Origin: Bacteroides sp. UBA7333
GTDB taxonomy: Bacteria > Bacteroidota > Bacteroidia > Bacteroidales > Bacteroidaceae
Reading direction: 5' to 3'
DNA length: 6,271 nucleotides
Assembly: GCA_002471195.1 (NCBI GenBank)
Contig: DKPN01000058.1
Span: 485-6,755 of the forward strand
Shown piece after piece: positions 6,057-6,271 of the stretch. A program made the position numbers and the translations under genes. Positions within the stretch are counted from its first letter, which is position 1. Each line of letters begins with the position of its first letter. Below the pieces are notes generated by a model that did not search any database, was not told where the DNA came from, and worked only from the letters and a program-made list of their open reading frames with translations.

Positions 6057-6271
6057 ACCGACTTGAGTGAGGCGTATCAGCATGGCCAACGTGTGAGAGC
6101 TTACGAAATCGAAGGGTATGATGTAGACTCGAAACAATGGATTCCGATTGCTGCGGGTACTTCGGTGGGTAAAAGAAAGATTGATGTGATTGATGTGCCG
6201 AATGTATTTAGCAAACTCAAAGCGAAAATTACCACTTCGGTGGGTACGCCTTTGATCAGCCAATTTCAGGT
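6042..6271 (+). pseudogene. C-terminal fragment of a GH29-type alpha-L-fucosidase (5'-truncated, runs off the window)
   Basis: Reading in the frame that starts at 6042, the sequence encodes ELNLITDLSEAYQHGQRVRA, then a segment with KQWIPIAAGTSVGKRKI and a final strand ending PLISQFQV at the window edge. This pattern (an Ile/Leu-rich strand, GQRV, W..IA.GTS.G.K) is that of the beta-sandwich C-terminal domain of bacterial GH29 alpha-L-fucosidases. The catalytic domain of roughly 350 residues that should precede it is absent: the upstream DNA is non-coding and contains a terminator. The frame has no ATG from about 5940 onward, so I see no way for it to be translated alone. Recognisable homology starts sharply near 6042. 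Deletion, insertion or recombination could have produced the break. The family assignment rests on one domain. Confidence 0.7.

Noticed and set aside
5828..6070. 80-codon open frame spanning the terminator and the start of the fucosidase fragment
   Set aside because: It runs through the terminator hairpin, has a Phe/Leu-rich low-complexity translation, and is out of frame with the fucosidase homology.
1..6271. CRISPR array, tRNA, rRNA, transposase or recombinase genes
   Set aside because: None was found: no regularly spaced repeats, no RNA-gene signatures, and no reading frame with recombinase or transposase motifs.

Overview
The window looks like Bacteroidales chromosome, most likely Bacteroides or a close relative. 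The evidence is AT-rich intergenic DNA, promoter elements of the Bacteroidetes type (a -7 box of the form TAnnTTTG), starts without Shine-Dalgarno sequences, and a gene set of exported glycan-degrading enzymes next to an AraC-type regulator. Genus-level placement is inference.

Layout. Bases 1-356 carry no gene but are rich in structure. A perfect 23-bp inverted repeat (1-23 and 270-292) encloses 246 bp that hold promoter-like sequences and smaller dyads. This is the architecture of a Bacteroidales invertible promoter (phase-variation switch); a 292-bp MITE is the main alternative. Immediately downstream, 357-1205 encodes an AraC-family regulator. A 122-bp gap with a candidate operator/promoter leads to three tightly spaced same-strand genes (gaps 22 and 27 bp): a secreted PHP-type metallophosphoesterase (1328-2413), a secreted calcineurin-like phosphoesterase (2436-3386) and a GH92 exo-alpha-mannosidase lipoprotein (3414-5660). 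All three keep the metal-binding or active-site motifs of their families.

After the operon come about 380 bp without a gene, containing a strong intrinsic terminator (5904-5942) preceded by a -7-like box. From about 6042 to the window edge there is the C-terminal domain of a GH29-type alpha-L-fucosidase without its catalytic domain or a start codon: a 5'-truncated remnant.

Working model (inference). The inverted-repeat segment switches transcription of the AraC-type regulator. The regulator activates the promoter at about 1218-1292, and the operon yields two unrelated phosphoesterases and an alpha-mannosidase that together trim a phosphorylated, mannose-containing glycan in the periplasm, for example phosphomannan or a GPI-type glycan. 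No invertase, SusC/SusD pair or other PUL gene lies within the window.
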